From Candidatus Peribacteria bacterium RIFCSPLOWO2_12_FULL_55_15 (GTDB lineage: Bacteria > Patescibacteriota > Gracilibacteria > Peribacterales > Peribacteraceae), in assembly GCA_001789045.1 (NCBI GenBank), contig MFYG01000013.1, positions 12,016 to 66,045 of the forward strand: a stretch of DNA of 54,030 nucleotides, written 5' to 3'. Positions 40,759 to 50,150 of this stretch are shown here, in pieces. Each line of letters starts with the position of its first letter. Positions within the stretch are counted from its first letter, which is position 1. Position numbers and translations under genes: made by a program. The notes below the pieces were generated by a model. The model saw only the letters and a program-made list of their open reading frames with translations. It made no database searches and was not told the origin of the DNA.

Positions 40759-41958
40759 GTGAAAGTCGCTCTCGTCCATGAACTCCTGACGCAAAAAGGC
40801 GGCGCGGAGCGGGTCCTCCGGGTCCTCGCAGCGATGTATCCCGATGCCCCGATCTACACCCTCCTTTATGACGAGAAAAAACTGGGCGACTGGTTCCCAC
40901 GAACACGGATCCGCACGAGCGCGCTGCAAAAATTCGCACGGTTTTCCTCAAATCATCATTATTATTTGTCCTGGTTTCCGAATGCAGTGGAAGCGTGGAA
41001 TTTTGATCCATGCTCATCCCATCACCCTCCTCCTTCGCTAAAGCTACGGCGGACAGGTAACCCTCTCCCCTTCGAAGGGGAGAGGGAGGAGTGTTTCGAC
41101 CTCGTCATCTCCTCCTCCTCCGCCTTCGCCCATGGAATCATCACCAATGGAAAGCCAAAACACCTCTGCTACGTCCACTCCCCTGCCAGGTACCTGTGGG
41201 ACCGGACACACGACGTTCTTACGCAAAGTTCCAAGGGGCTCTTAGGACCACTCAAACGATGGTACCTGTCTCACCTCTTTCATACGTTGCGCATTTGGGA
41301 TGCGGAATCCGCCGACCGCCCCGACGCGCTCCTCGCCGCATCGAAAACAGTCCAGCGCCGCATCGAACTCTACTGGCGTCGTGAGAGCGCCGTCATCTAT
41401 CCCCCCATCGATGACCACTGGTTCTCCGTCAGTCATAGGTCCCATGTCCTAGGTCCTAGATCCTATTTTCTCATCGTCTCCACCCTCGCCCCCTACAAAC
41501 GCATCGACATCGCAATCGAAGCGTATAATCATCTTCGACTCCCCCTCACGATCACAGGAAGCGGCCCTGATCGGAAACGTCTGGAACGCCTGGCCGGCCC
41601 AACCGTTACATTCCTCGGCTACGTCCCGGAAGAGAATCTCCCTGATCTCTACCGAGGAGCCATCGCGACCATCTGCCCCGGCGACGAAGACTTCGGCCTC
41701 GTGCCACTCGAATCCATGGCCTGCGGCACCCCCGTGATTGCCTTCCGCAGTGGGGGGGCTCTCGAAACGATCCAAGAAAACATCACAGGGCAATTTTTCA
41801 ACGAGCCTACAGCACCGTCTCTCGCTGAGGCCATCCAGTATTTCGATAGAAGCCATTTTTCCGAAGACACTTGCCGCGCTCACGCGCAAAAATTCTCCCG
41901 GGAAGCATTTGAAAAAGACATCCGATCCGCTGTAGCAAAATTGCTTATCGTCTCCTGA
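40759..41958 (+). CDS. Family 4 glycosyltransferase
   Basis: A 399-residue GT-B glycosyltransferase: the N-terminal VALVHELLTQKGGAERVL (nucleotide-sugar acceptor side) and the C-terminal EDFGLVPLESMACGTPVIAF carrying the E-x7-E motif. It would add a sugar to a lipid-linked or surface glycan. The GTG start lies exactly 6 nt after TATGGT. A palindromic block (41031-41086: a GCCTTCGC-type unit followed by a GGGGAGAGGG-type unit) is inserted in frame and adds ~25 residues (HHPPPSLKLRRTGN...) before the VISSSSAFAHG strand. A short GGTCC(C/T)A tandem near 41439-41464 adds another small loop. Confidence 0.88.
   Translation: MKVALVHELLTQKGGAERVLRVLAAMYPDAPIYTLLYDEKKLGDWFPRTRIRTSALQKFARFSSNHHYYLSWFPNAVEAWNFDPCSSHHPPPSLKLRRTGNPLPFEGEREECFDLVISSSSAFAHGIITNGKPKHLCYVHSPARYLWDRTHDVLTQSSKGLLGPLKRWYLSHLFHTLRIWDAESADRPDALLAASKTVQRRIELYWRRESAVIYPPIDDHWFSVSHRSHVLGPRSYFLIVSTLAPYKRIDIAIEAYNHLRLPLTITGSGPDRKRLERLAGPTVTFLGYVPEENLPDLYRGAIATICPGDEDFGLVPLESMACGTPVIAFRSGGALETIQENITGQFFNEPTAPSLAEAIQYFDRSHFSEDTCRAHAQKFSREAFEKDIRSAVAKLLIVS
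41031..41086. repeat. Two adjacent palindromic repeats inside the glycosyltransferase gene
   Basis: CCTTCGCTAAAGCTACGG (41032-41049) then CCCTCTCCCC...GGGGAGAGGG (41061-41086). Both are read in frame. Confidence 0.75.
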
Positions 41959-41984
41959 TCGAATACGTAAGTTTTTCTCTACTA

Positions 41985-43022
41985 CTAGAGTAACGCTGAT
42001 TGGACGGGTACTGGCAAAGAAATGCCAACCTTCTGATACGCTTTTGGGGTTGCAATGCGTCCCTTCGGAGTCCGTTGCAGGTAGCCCTGCTGCAAAAGGT
42101 AGGGCTCATAGACTTCTTCTAGGGTATCTTCCTCCTCCGCAAGAATGGCAGCAAGGGTGGAGAGTCCCACGGGCCCACCGGCAAAACTCTCGACAATCGT
42201 CCGCAGCACGCGGTGATCCGTCGCATCCAATCCATCACGATCGATCTCGAGACACCGGAGCGTCTCTCGAACAATAGAATGATCCACCGGAGAAACACCT
42301 CGCACCTCGGCAAAATCACGCACAGCACGGATGAGACGATTCCCCACACGCGGCGTTGCGCGACTCGCCTCAGCCAGAAGACGCGCAGCCCCCGCTCCCA
42401 ACGGAACATTGAGAATCCCCGACGCCCGCTCAACAATAGATTCCATCTCCCCTGCCGAATAAAACCCTAATTTGAACACATGGAGGAAACGATCTCGGAG
42501 CGGCGCACTGATCGATCCGACTTTGGTCGTCGCCCCGATGAACGAGAACGGTTGTAACTGGAGTCGCACGGAACGCGCGGTTGGCCCCTTTCCAATGATA
42601 ATATCGAGCACACCGTCTTCCATGGCGCCGTAGAGAATCTCCTCGAGAGGCGGACGGAGACGATGCACCTCATCAATGAAGAGAATATCTCCGACCTGGA
42701 GGTTCGTGAGAAGAGAGGCAATGTCTCCCGGCTTCTCAAGAGCAGGTCCGCTCGTGACCCTGATCTGTGCCGCCATCTCGCGGGCAATGACATGCGCCAA
42801 CGTCGTCTTTCCAAGACCCGGAGGCCCGTGGAGCAACGTGTGGCCGAGTGGCTCCTTGCGCTTGCGAGCAGCGGCCATATGGATTTGGAGATGTTCTTTA
42901 ATCTTTTCCTGACCAACGTACTCCTGCAAATATTGCGGACGGAGCGTCTGCTCCACAGCATCAACCGCTTGCGGGGCAGGATCGCTCATAGTCTGCTCCC
43001 GTCGACGACGTTGGAGAACCAT
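41985..43022 (-). CDS. ruvB: Holliday junction branch-migration ATPase RuvB
   Basis: A 345-residue AAA+ helicase: TLRPQYLQEYVGQ, the Walker A GPPGLGKTTLAH, Walker B FIDEVHRL, the sensor block SFIGATTKVG, and the winged-helix C-terminus QRTPKGRIATPKAY. It drives branch migration with RuvA, which is not in the window. I start at ATG 43022, 7 nt after TATGAT; the family core begins ~12 residues later, and other in-frame ATGs exist at 43034 and 42989. Its promoter overlaps that of the divergent gene at 43051. Confidence 0.96.
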   Translation of the reverse strand: MVLQRRRREQTMSDPAPQAVDAVEQTLRPQYLQEYVGQEKIKEHLQIHMAAARKRKEPLGHTLLHGPPGLGKTTLAHVIAREMAAQIRVTSGPALEKPGDIASLLTNLQVGDILFIDEVHRLRPPLEEILYGAMEDGVLDIIIGKGPTARSVRLQLQPFSFIGATTKVGSISAPLRDRFLHVFKLGFYSAGEMESIVERASGILNVPLGAGAARLLAEASRATPRVGNRLIRAVRDFAEVRGVSPVDHSIVRETLRCLEIDRDGLDATDHRVLRTIVESFAGGPVGLSTLAAILAEEEDTLEEVYEPYLLQQGYLQRTPKGRIATPKAYQKVGISLPVPVQSALL

Positions 43023-43050
43023 CGAACGCATCATACGCTACAATCCACCC

Positions 43051-43605
43051 ATGCGAAGATTTCTCCTTCTTGGAAGCGGCAGCATCCTTCTCATCATCGG
43101 CCTCATCACTGCGGAAAGCATCCTCCTCCATCCTCTCCCACGTTCCTCCCAAACTCCCCCCTCCACAGAGACTACAAACCAAGAACACCAAAACCGTGTG
43201 CAGGATATCATCGCACAAATGCAGTTCACTGCGCAGGAAAGCGCCGAGGACACGTTACTGAAGCAAATCGCGACAAATGATGTTCCGACCAACACACTAG
43301 TGCTCCTCGCAGAAAATGATCGCAGCGGACTCCTCTCCTGGATTAAATCACCAGATGCGCATCTATACTTCTCAGCGCTGAAAGAAGCTCTAAGCGCCTC
43401 CTTCTCTCCGGAACTCCATGACCTCCGCGATGATAGAGAAGAGCTGCCTAAAAATCGCACACGAGAAATTCTCTCGTTCCGCGACCCCGCTCTAAGCGCA
43501 GAACAAATCACTATCATCCTTTCCGGAAATACCATCTACGAATTCCACATCAGTCCGGGGAAAGAGGAGCGCATTTCCCCCCTCATCGAGGCACTGACAA
43601 TGTAA
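43051..43605 (+). CDS. Membrane-anchored protein of unknown function
   Basis: A 184-residue protein with one N-terminal TM segment (LLLGSGSILLIIGLITAES), a Pro/Thr-rich linker and a soluble helical domain (VQDIIAQMQFTAQESAEDTL onward). Not recognised. TACAAT lies exactly 6 nt before the ATG, so the message is probably leaderless. It sits between ruvB (divergent) and the rplK promoter. Confidence 0.55.
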   Translation: MRRFLLLGSGSILLIIGLITAESILLHPLPRSSQTPPSTETTNQEHQNRVQDIIAQMQFTAQESAEDTLLKQIATNDVPTNTLVLLAENDRSGLLSWIKSPDAHLYFSALKEALSASFSPELHDLRDDREELPKNRTREILSFRDPALSAEQITIILSGNTIYEFHISPGKEERISPLIEALTM

Positions 43606-43616
43606 TCACCCACTAT

Positions 43617-43648
43617 CTCCCCTCTCTTACCGCAGTGGGAGAGGGGTA
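43617..43648. repeat. Diverged GGGGAGAGGG palindromic repeat
   Basis: CCCCTCTCTTACCGCAGTGGGAGAGGGG in the intergenic region before rplK. Because it is a stable hairpin it may also end transcription of the upstream gene. Confidence 0.55.
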
Positions 43649-43667
43649 GCAGTTACCCGACAACGGA

Positions 43668-43696
43668 TTGACAAGAGGAATCACAATCTAGACAAT
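43668..43696 (+). promoter_or_regulatory. rplK promoter
   Basis: TTGACA (43668-43673), 17-nt spacer, GACAAT (43691-43696); the rplK ATG is only 10 nt further, so the leader is at most a few bases. Confidence 0.65.
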
Positions 43697-43706
43697 CGCT
43701 ACCAAT

Positions 43707-44132
43707 ATGGCAAAAGTCATCAAGAAAGTCATCAAGGTACAAGCCAAAGGCGGACAGGCTCCCCCCGCCCCTCCATTGGGACCTGTGCTCGGACAAGCTG
43801 GAGTGGATATTGCCAGCTTCTGCAACCAATTTAACCAGAAAACAAAGGATCGTATGGGCCAGATCGTCCCCATCGTACTCACAGTCTTTGAGGACCGAAG
43901 CTTCACCTTCATCATGAAGCAACCGCCGGCAAGTGCTCTCATCATGGAACGTGCGAAAATTGAAAAAGGCAGCGGGGATCCAAAGAAAACTCCCGTCGGC
44001 TCTATTACACAGAATGACGTTCGGGACATTGCTCGCACCAAACTCCAAGACCTCAATACCACAAGCCTGGAATCCGCGATGCGAACAATAGAAGGCGCTG
44101 CACGAAGTATGGGAGTTTCCATTGAGAAATAG
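43707..44132 (+). CDS. rplK: Ribosomal protein L11
   Basis: A 141-residue L11: VIKVQAKGGQAPPAPPLGPVLGQAGVDIASFCNQFN is the conserved N-terminal region (shown by parts KGGQAPPAPPLGP and GQAGVDIASFC), with VFEDRSFTFIMKQPPAS and the rRNA-binding C-terminal domain ending in ARSMGVSIE. It forms the GTPase-associated stalk base on 23S rRNA. Normal length. In most bacteria rplK is directly followed by rplA; here a membrane-protein gene stands between. Confidence 0.98.
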   Translation: MAKVIKKVIKVQAKGGQAPPAPPLGPVLGQAGVDIASFCNQFNQKTKDRMGQIVPIVLTVFEDRSFTFIMKQPPASALIMERAKIEKGSGDPKKTPVGSITQNDVRDIARTKLQDLNTTSLESAMRTIEGAARSMGVSIEK

Positions 44133-44238
44133 ACAAGAAGAATGTGCACAAGATCATGGCATGACCGTGGGCGCAACGCATTTCTCATACATCATGGTCC
44201 ATTCCCCACTAGACTATGGACATCCTCTTCCATTTGTT

Positions 44239-44844
44239 ATGCATATGTTTACACCTTTTCAGGTTATCCACCCAATTGGGCTCCTCTCCGTGCTCCTAGG
44301 CATCCTCTTCCTACTCCTAATTTTCTGCCTCATTCTCGCAACGAGCCTCGCCCGGGAAGCAGCAAAGCCTCAGGCTGTCGGAGAAGCAGTCTATTGCTAT
44401 CTCGTACAGAGCGTCGGCATAACTCTCATGAGCATTGGTGCAGTTCCGACACTATACTCAGTCTTCTCGCGTACCCCACTCCAAAGCCTCACGTACGCAG
44501 CGCTTCTTTTCGTCTTCTCCATCGGAGGTCTTATTTTTCTCTGGCATGATACTCTCGCTCACCGCCTTTCACCTCCTTCGCGCGCCGTTCCGGAAGCTAT
44601 CTTTCTATCCACATGGAAATTCATCGGTTTCACTCTCTTTGTCTTCGCCATCATCTCGATCATCTTGAACATCCTTCTCCGAAGCGCCCTCCCCACCTCC
44701 TCTCTCACTCTGCATAGCATCCTTGCCTTGTATGGTCTTGTTCTCTGGTGGTCTACGCAGAATTCCCCACATACCGCCGGTTCCACAACGAAGGCAGCCT
44801 CCACTTCTCTTGCCTCTCAGAAGCGGAAGCGACTTCATCGATGA
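44239..44844 (+). CDS. Multi-pass membrane protein of unknown function
   Basis: A ~201-residue protein with five or six TM segments (LLSVLLGILFLLLIFCLIL first, then around residues 50-70, 78-95, 115-140 and 150-168) and a basic Ser/Lys/Arg tail. Not recognised. The start is uncertain: 44239 and 44245 are ATGs close to the first helix, while the frame is open back to 44122, inside rplK. It separates rplK from rplA, and a foldback (44846-44875) follows its stop. Confidence 0.5.
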   Translation: MHMFTPFQVIHPIGLLSVLLGILFLLLIFCLILATSLAREAAKPQAVGEAVYCYLVQSVGITLMSIGAVPTLYSVFSRTPLQSLTYAALLFVFSIGGLIFLWHDTLAHRLSPPSRAVPEAIFLSTWKFIGFTLFVFAIISIILNILLRSALPTSSLTLHSILALYGLVLWWSTQNSPHTAGSTTKAASTSLASQKRKRLHR

Positions 44845-44845
44845 T

Positions 44846-44875
44846 GTAGTGGGAAAAACCTTGTTTTTCCTCTAC
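44846..44875 (+). promoter_or_regulatory. Inverted repeat between the membrane gene and rplA
   Basis: GTAG-TG-GGAAAAA, loop CCTTG, TTTTTCC-T-CTAC: an 11-bp imperfect stem 40 nt before rplA. It could be a weak terminator or an RNA structure in the rplA leader. L1 is known to bind its own operon leader in other bacteria, but this stem does not obviously copy the 23S site. Confidence 0.4.
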
Positions 44876-44915
44876 GGTGCGCGTACACTTCAATTCTCAT
44901 TTTCTTGTGCCACTC

Positions 44916-45620
44916 ATGCCATCAGCACTCCAAAAATCCCACGCAAAAAAGCGCGGAAAGAAGTACCTGGAAAAAGCGGGCATCGTCCAACTAAGCGCCT
45001 ACATCCTCCCTGAAGCAGTTGCGCTCCTCACAAAAGTGAGCACGGTTTCCTTTGATGCAACGGCTGAAGTTCACTTCCGCATCAATGCAGATCCCACACA
45101 GGCAGATCAAATCGTACGGACGGTGGTCGATCTCCCCCACGGCACAGGAAAAACTCCCAGGATTGCCGCCTTCGTCCCTGATGACCTTATCGAGACGGCG
45201 AAGAAAGCAGGAGCTCTCAAAGCAGGGAATGCCGACCTCATTCGTGAGGTGGAAGAAGGAAAGATCGACTTTGATATTGCAATCGCAGTTCCGAAAATCA
45301 TGAAGGACTTGGGAAAAGTGGCAAAAATCCTCGGACAACGCGGCCTCATGCCAAATCCTAAAGCAGGGACCGTCACCGAGAACGTCGCGAAGACGATCGA
45401 GGCTCTTCGCAAAGGTCGCACCGAGTGCAAGATGGATACTTTCGGAATCATCCATACCATCTTCGGAAAAATCTCCTTCGGTAAAGAAAAGTTGCAAGAG
45501 AACCTCCAGAGCCTTGTACAGGCCATCGAGGAAGCGCGCCCCGCGGGGATCAAAGACCCGTACATTCGCTCGATCACCATTACTCCAACAATGGGACCGG
45601 GGATTCGGATAACACTGTAG
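44916..45620 (+). CDS. rplA: Ribosomal protein L1
   Basis: A 234-residue L1: KKYLEKAGIV, a domain II with VPDDLIETAKKAGA, LGKVAKILGQRGLMPNPKAGTV (the L1 signature), and the closing strand SITITPTMGPGIRI. Binds 23S rRNA at the L1 stalk. Start 44916 (MPSALQKSHAKKRGKKY) is chosen over an in-frame ATG 39 nt earlier. L1 is missing in some CPR lineages, so its presence is a useful lineage marker. Confidence 0.98.
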   Translation: MPSALQKSHAKKRGKKYLEKAGIVQLSAYILPEAVALLTKVSTVSFDATAEVHFRINADPTQADQIVRTVVDLPHGTGKTPRIAAFVPDDLIETAKKAGALKAGNADLIREVEEGKIDFDIAIAVPKIMKDLGKVAKILGQRGLMPNPKAGTVTENVAKTIEALRKGRTECKMDTFGIIHTIFGKISFGKEKLQENLQSLVQAIEEARPAGIKDPYIRSITITPTMGPGIRITL

Positions 45621-45633
45621 GAAAAATGCTGAC

Positions 45634-45739
45634 GTGTCATGGTGAGGTGCAAGGCTCAGAGCTGAGCCACGAACCATAACACGTTGTCGCCCTTCGTGGC
45701 TCCCCTTCGACAAGCTCAGGATCGCACCTCAGGGTGACA
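45634..45739. repeat. GTGTCAT...TGACA palindromic element, intergenic copy
   Basis: A longer, compound member of the 19152-19214 family: GTGTCATGGTGAGGTGC at the left and GCACCTCAGGGTGACA at the right, with nested GAGCTGAGCCACGAA / TTCGTGGCTC. It follows rplA and may fold into a terminator. Confidence 0.75.
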
Positions 45740-45844
45740 AAATCCCACCTTCAATGGTTCCTATAATCCTTTATCCACTCCACCATACTTTTTCATCTAG
45801 CGCGAGTTCCGTTCAGCAAAAACTTCGTGCACAATTATCGTACA

Positions 45845-46186
45845 ATGTTTTTTTACTTTCCCGAACTTGTGCTCGTTTTCTCCATCCCACTCCCTGCATA
45901 CGCAGGTCTTATTCCAGATCTCCCAGGCTGCGCATTCACCACAGGAATCTTTGGTGCCAATTGTGTCCCAATCTTCATTGGACAGTTGATCAAGTGGATT
46001 CTTGGATTTACAGGAGGCATTTGTCTCATTAACATCATGATCGGCGGCTACCAGATCGCTCTCGGTTCTGCGATTGGTGATAAAGAAGCAGGGAAAAGCC
46101 GCGTGCTGTGGGCATTAGTCGGTCTCCTCGTCTCCATGCTATCATACGGCATTCTCAATACCATTATCGGAACGCTTAGCCTATGA
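45845..46186 (+). CDS. VirB2-like pilin protein
   Basis: A 113-residue protein: signal peptide (FFYFPELVLVFSIPLPAYA), a mature N-terminus with two Cys (LPGCAFTTGIFGANC) and two hydrophobic helices (IKWILGFTGGICLINIMIGGYQIAL and the last 25 residues, each described in part) flanking a basic loop GDKEAGKSRVL. This is the T4SS pilin pattern seen in the pair at 31542-32527. A GTG at 45827 is an alternative start. The stop overlaps the AI-2E permease start by ATGA. Confidence 0.75.
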   Translation: MFFYFPELVLVFSIPLPAYAGLIPDLPGCAFTTGIFGANCVPIFIGQLIKWILGFTGGICLINIMIGGYQIALGSAIGDKEAGKSRVLWALVGLLVSMLSYGILNTIIGTLSL

Positions 46187-47445
46187 CCAAACAGTCAGAA
46201 CCTGCCGGCTTCACATCACTACGCATCCTTGGCAAACATGCGCAACAACTCCTTACAAAAGCAAAAACAATGCGGGAACAGAAAAAAAAAAGACACGGAA
46301 AAGCTCCGAAGCTCCAATCCATAGAGAAATCTCCACAGATCCGTATCCAGTTTTCACTTCGGAGCGTCATTCAGTCAACCTGCGTAATTATTGCAATCGC
46401 CACGGGAACATGGATCATTTTCATGATTCACGACAAACTCATTCTCATTCTCCTCGCATTCTTCCTCGCCGCTATCATTGATCCTGGTGTGCGCTGGATG
46501 GAGTCTCACCGCGTGCCTCGAGGCCTCGCCATCCTTCTCCACTACCTTCTCGCCCTTCTCTTCCTAATTTTCCTCCTAACATCCCTCATTCCTATCATCG
46601 CTGCCCAGCTGCAGCAAATCGCCCTCTTTATGAGTCTCGAGGTTGATGCCTTTCTGAACCACCCGCAAATTACCTTCCCATTCCTCTCGGATACCATCAA
46701 CCTCCGTCTCACGAACTTCGCACAGGGTATGCTCCAAGACATCTCGGTCTATGAATTCGCTGATGCTCTTCAGCGCCTCGGTCAAAATCTCTCGATCACA
46801 GCTCAGGGCTCCGTCCTCTTTGCCACGCGCATCGCAGGCTCCGTCGTGAACTTCTTCATCCGCATGATTGTCGTACTCATACTCGCCTTCTTCATCCAGA
46901 GCGAAAAGGAGAACATACGACTCTGGATACGTGGCTTCTTTCCCCACAATTATCGCGCGTACATCGATGAGAAAATAGAGGCTATCCATGGGAAAATCGG
47001 ACAGTGGGTACGAGGGCAACTATTGCTCGGCCTCAGTATCGGACTCCTGGTTTTCCTCGCCCTCACTATCCTCGGAATGCCGTATGCCCTTACACTCTCT
47101 GTGCTTGCAGGCTTCACGGAATTCATACCCTACGTCGGCCCGTTTATTGCCGCAATTCCCGCTGTCCTGATTGCTCTCACCCAGGAAGGTCTCCTCTGGG
47201 CTGTTGTCCTCATCGGTGTCTACTATGTCATCCAGTGGTGTGAAAATAATCTCCTCGTTCCTCTCATCATGAAACGAGCAGTCGGTCTCTCCCCTATCGC
47301 CATCATCGCCTCCATGCTTTTCGGCGTAAGTTTCCCAGACTTCATTCACCCCATCCTCGGTCTCTTCCTTGCGGTTCCTGCCACTACCATCATCACGCTC
47401 TTCATCGAAGACTGGCACATTCTCCGAGGAAAACCACCAGCCTAG
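46183..47445 (+). CDS. AI-2E family transporter (permease)
   Basis: A 420-residue protein of the DUF20/AI-2E exporter family: a basic cytoplasmic N-terminus (~60 residues), about seven to eight TM segments, the signature VLAGFTEFIPYVGPFIAAIPAVL (TEFIPYVGP core), and ENNLLVPLIMKRAVGLSP near the end. Family members export small molecules or act as Na+/H+ antiporters; substrate not predictable. Coupled to the pilin gene by ATGA. Confidence 0.9.
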   Translation: MTKQSEPAGFTSLRILGKHAQQLLTKAKTMREQKKKRHGKAPKLQSIEKSPQIRIQFSLRSVIQSTCVIIAIATGTWIIFMIHDKLILILLAFFLAAIIDPGVRWMESHRVPRGLAILLHYLLALLFLIFLLTSLIPIIAAQLQQIALFMSLEVDAFLNHPQITFPFLSDTINLRLTNFAQGMLQDISVYEFADALQRLGQNLSITAQGSVLFATRIAGSVVNFFIRMIVVLILAFFIQSEKENIRLWIRGFFPHNYRAYIDEKIEAIHGKIGQWVRGQLLLGLSIGLLVFLALTILGMPYALTLSVLAGFTEFIPYVGPFIAAIPAVLIALTQEGLLWAVVLIGVYYVIQWCENNLLVPLIMKRAVGLSPIAIIASMLFGVSFPDFIHPILGLFLAVPATTIITLFIEDWHILRGKPPA

Positions 47446-47506
47446 CTTCTCTGGGCCACACGTGGTAGAATGATCGGAACTCCTAACAAGTTATCAATCC
47501 TCCACC

Positions 47507-50143
47507 ATGCTTCCCTTTGATCGCTTCACGCCGAATGCCAAACTTGCCCTCCAGCTCGCAGAACAAGAGGCCAAAAACTCCAAGGGGAGCTATATTGGCT
47601 CCGAACACCTCCTCCTCGGTCTCCTCAGCATCCCCAAATCCCTCGGCTTCTCCATTTTTACCGGTGCAGGGGTAACGTTGGAAAACACGCGCATCCTCCT
47701 TAAAACAACGAAGTCCACAAATGATGAAGGGGAAAACATTAAACACGGTCTTTCTGTTTCCATCCATAACGTCATCGAGCAGTCTGTCGTCACCGCCCAC
47801 AAATATCGCCACGCAAACGTCGGCACAGAGCATCTCGTTCATGCACTGGTTTCCACAGGAAAAAATGCGGCAACCATCCTCCTCGAACAGATGCAGGTCG
47901 ACCCGGAGGAACTCCGCCTGCGCGTTGAAGAAATGTTCGGACAAATCAGCCAATTCCGGCAACAGAGCCGTGATATTGAGCAATCTCTCGAAGCATTTTT
48001 CCATGGACTCCAGGGGGCAATCGTAGGCATGCAAGCCACTCCAGGAAATGAACCGGAAGGACTACGGAGACGACGAGCGGAGAAGAACAGTAAGACGCCT
48101 GTCCTCGATTACTTCACAGATGATCTCGTCGTGAAAGCGCGAACAGGAAAACTCGACCCAACCATCGGGAGAGACAGCGAAATCGAGAGACTCATTCACA
48201 TTCTCAATCGAAAAACGAAGAATAACCCAATACTCATCGGAGAACCGGGAGTTGGAAAAACGGCCATTGTAGAAGGATTGGCTCTCCGCATCGCCAAAGG
48301 CAGCGTCCCAAGTTCACTCAACGGAAAACGGATCCTTCTCCTCAATATGGGAGCGCTCGTGGCAGGCACAAAGTATCGCGGGGAATTTGAACAACGATTT
48401 GAAGACATTATTAAGGAAGCAGCGCAAGCAGAAGGAAAGATCATCCTCTTCATCGATGAAATGCATACCGTCATTGGTGCAGGATCTGCCGAGGGATCAC
48501 TCGATGCGGCGAATATTCTCAAGCCGGCGCTCAGCCGCGGTACACTGCAAGTTATCGGCGCAACGACACTCGATGAGTACCGTACGCTCGAAAAAGACAG
48601 GGCACTGACGCGTCGTCTCCAGGCAATCGTCGTGGAAGAACCAAATATTGCGGATACTCTCGAAATCCTGCACGGCATCCGGTCATCCTTCGAGCAATTC
48701 CATCACGTCGCCATAACGGACGAAGCTCTGGAAACAGCAGTACATTTGAGTAAACGCTACATCTTTGAACGCTTCCTCCCGGATAAAGCCATTGATATCC
48801 TCGACGAAGCTGCAGCAGGGAAGAGACTCGCCCACACAGAATCCGTACCGGAAATACAGAAAATTGATGGGAAACTTGAAGAACTCACAACAAAGCAGCA
48901 GAGCGCCGTTCATGAGCAGAAATACCACATTGCACTCAAGCTGAAACAGGAGCAGCAAACACTGAAGGAACAGAGAGACCAACTAATCGCCATCAGGGAT
49001 GGAGACTGCCGCTCTCCAGTAAATATCACCGGCGATGACATCGCTGCTGTCGTTAGTAGGATGACAGGAATTCCAGTCACCAAACTCCTGAAGACCGAGA
49101 TCCGGCGTCTCACCAACCTCGAACAGCATTTTCGCAAGCACATTGTCGGACAGGATGATGCCATCCGTAACGTCGCTCGAGCTATCCGACGCAATCGCGT
49201 AGGGATTGGCGATGCCAGGCGTCCCATTGGTTCTTTCCTCTTTCTTGGGCCCACAGGCGTTGGGAAAACCGAGCTCGTACGAACAATTGCGCGAGAAGTA
49301 TTCAACCGAGAGGATGCCCTCATCAAAATCGACATGTCAGAATTCATGGAACGTCACAACGTTTCTCGCCTTACAGGCGCAACGCCGGGTTATGTGGGCT
49401 ATGAAGAGGGTGGACAATTGACCGAAATGGTCCGCCGAAAACCGTATTCTGTCATCCTCTTCGATGAGGTGGAGAAAGCACACCCGGAATTCTTCAATCT
49501 TCTCCTCCAAATTTTAGAAGATGGAGTACTGACGGACGGACAAGGAAAACGCGTTGACTTCACCAATACCATCATTGTCATGACAAGTAATATCGGGTCA
49601 GAAAAACTGAGCCGCCAGGCAGCGAAAATTGGCTTCAAGCTCCATGGCGAAGCACAAGCAGAAGAACTCCAATATGAAGAAAAACGACAGGAGGTCATCA
49701 CAGAACTCAAAGAGCACTTCCGCCCCGAATTTCTGAATCGCATTGACCACATCGTAGTCTTCAATGCTCTCAATCAGGAACATATCCGCAAAATTGTAAA
49801 AATGCATATCGAATTCCTCGCAGAACGCTTACAAAAACAGGGGTACAGTCTCTCAGTGGAACAGAGCGTCATTAACATGCTTGCAAGCGATGGTTTCGAC
49901 CCGGAATACGGAGCGCGTCCAGTTCGCCGACTCCTCCAACAACGCCTCGAAGATGAAATTGCCGAGCATATCCTGAAAGGAATCTTCCAAAAAGGAGATA
50001 CGATCTGCGTGATCAAACGCGGACCGCAAACGATAGAATTCTTGCCAAAAAAACAAAAATCACTTTCCAGTCATTCACCCCACTTCGCCCTTTCCTCCAA
50101 TCTAATCGGCACAGGTGGAAAGGAATCCACAGACATGGTATAA
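47507..50143 (+). CDS. clpC: Clp ATPase ClpC
   Basis: An 878-residue Hsp100 unfoldase. Two Clp_N repeats (LTP-like FTPNAKLALQLAEQEA; HANVGTEHLVHAL), AAA-1 with GEPGVGKTA and Walker B FIDEMHT, a short coiled middle domain (EELTTKQQSAVHEQKYH), and AAA-2 with GPTGVGKTE, VILFDEVEKAH and the D2-small C-terminal domain. The short middle domain fits ClpC rather than ClpB. It would feed substrates to ClpP, which is not in the window. The C-terminal ~25 residues are a Ser/Lys-rich tail. Confidence 0.95.
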   Translation: MLPFDRFTPNAKLALQLAEQEAKNSKGSYIGSEHLLLGLLSIPKSLGFSIFTGAGVTLENTRILLKTTKSTNDEGENIKHGLSVSIHNVIEQSVVTAHKYRHANVGTEHLVHALVSTGKNAATILLEQMQVDPEELRLRVEEMFGQISQFRQQSRDIEQSLEAFFHGLQGAIVGMQATPGNEPEGLRRRRAEKNSKTPVLDYFTDDLVVKARTGKLDPTIGRDSEIERLIHILNRKTKNNPILIGEPGVGKTAIVEGLALRIAKGSVPSSLNGKRILLLNMGALVAGTKYRGEFEQRFEDIIKEAAQAEGKIILFIDEMHTVIGAGSAEGSLDAANILKPALSRGTLQVIGATTLDEYRTLEKDRALTRRLQAIVVEEPNIADTLEILHGIRSSFEQFHHVAITDEALETAVHLSKRYIFERFLPDKAIDILDEAAAGKRLAHTESVPEIQKIDGKLEELTTKQQSAVHEQKYHIALKLKQEQQTLKEQRDQLIAIRDGDCRSPVNITGDDIAAVVSRMTGIPVTKLLKTEIRRLTNLEQHFRKHIVGQDDAIRNVARAIRRNRVGIGDARRPIGSFLFLGPTGVGKTELVRTIAREVFNREDALIKIDMSEFMERHNVSRLTGATPGYVGYEEGGQLTEMVRRKPYSVILFDEVEKAHPEFFNLLLQILEDGVLTDGQGKRVDFTNTIIVMTSNIGSEKLSRQAAKIGFKLHGEAQAEELQYEEKRQEVITELKEHFRPEFLNRIDHIVVFNALNQEHIRKIVKMHIEFLAERLQKQGYSLSVEQSVINMLASDGFDPEYGARPVRRLLQQRLEDEIAEHILKGIFQKGDTICVIKRGPQTIEFLPKKQKSLSSHSPHFALSSNLIGTGGKESTDMV

Positions 50144-50144
50144 T
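50139..50144 (+). promoter_or_regulatory. -10 element of the PrgI gene (leaderless)
   Basis: Consensus TATAAT, with TGGAAA (50116-50121) 17 nt upstream as -35. The ATG follows after exactly 6 nt, so transcription should begin at the start codon. Confidence 0.65.
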
Positions 50145-50150
50145 GATGAG

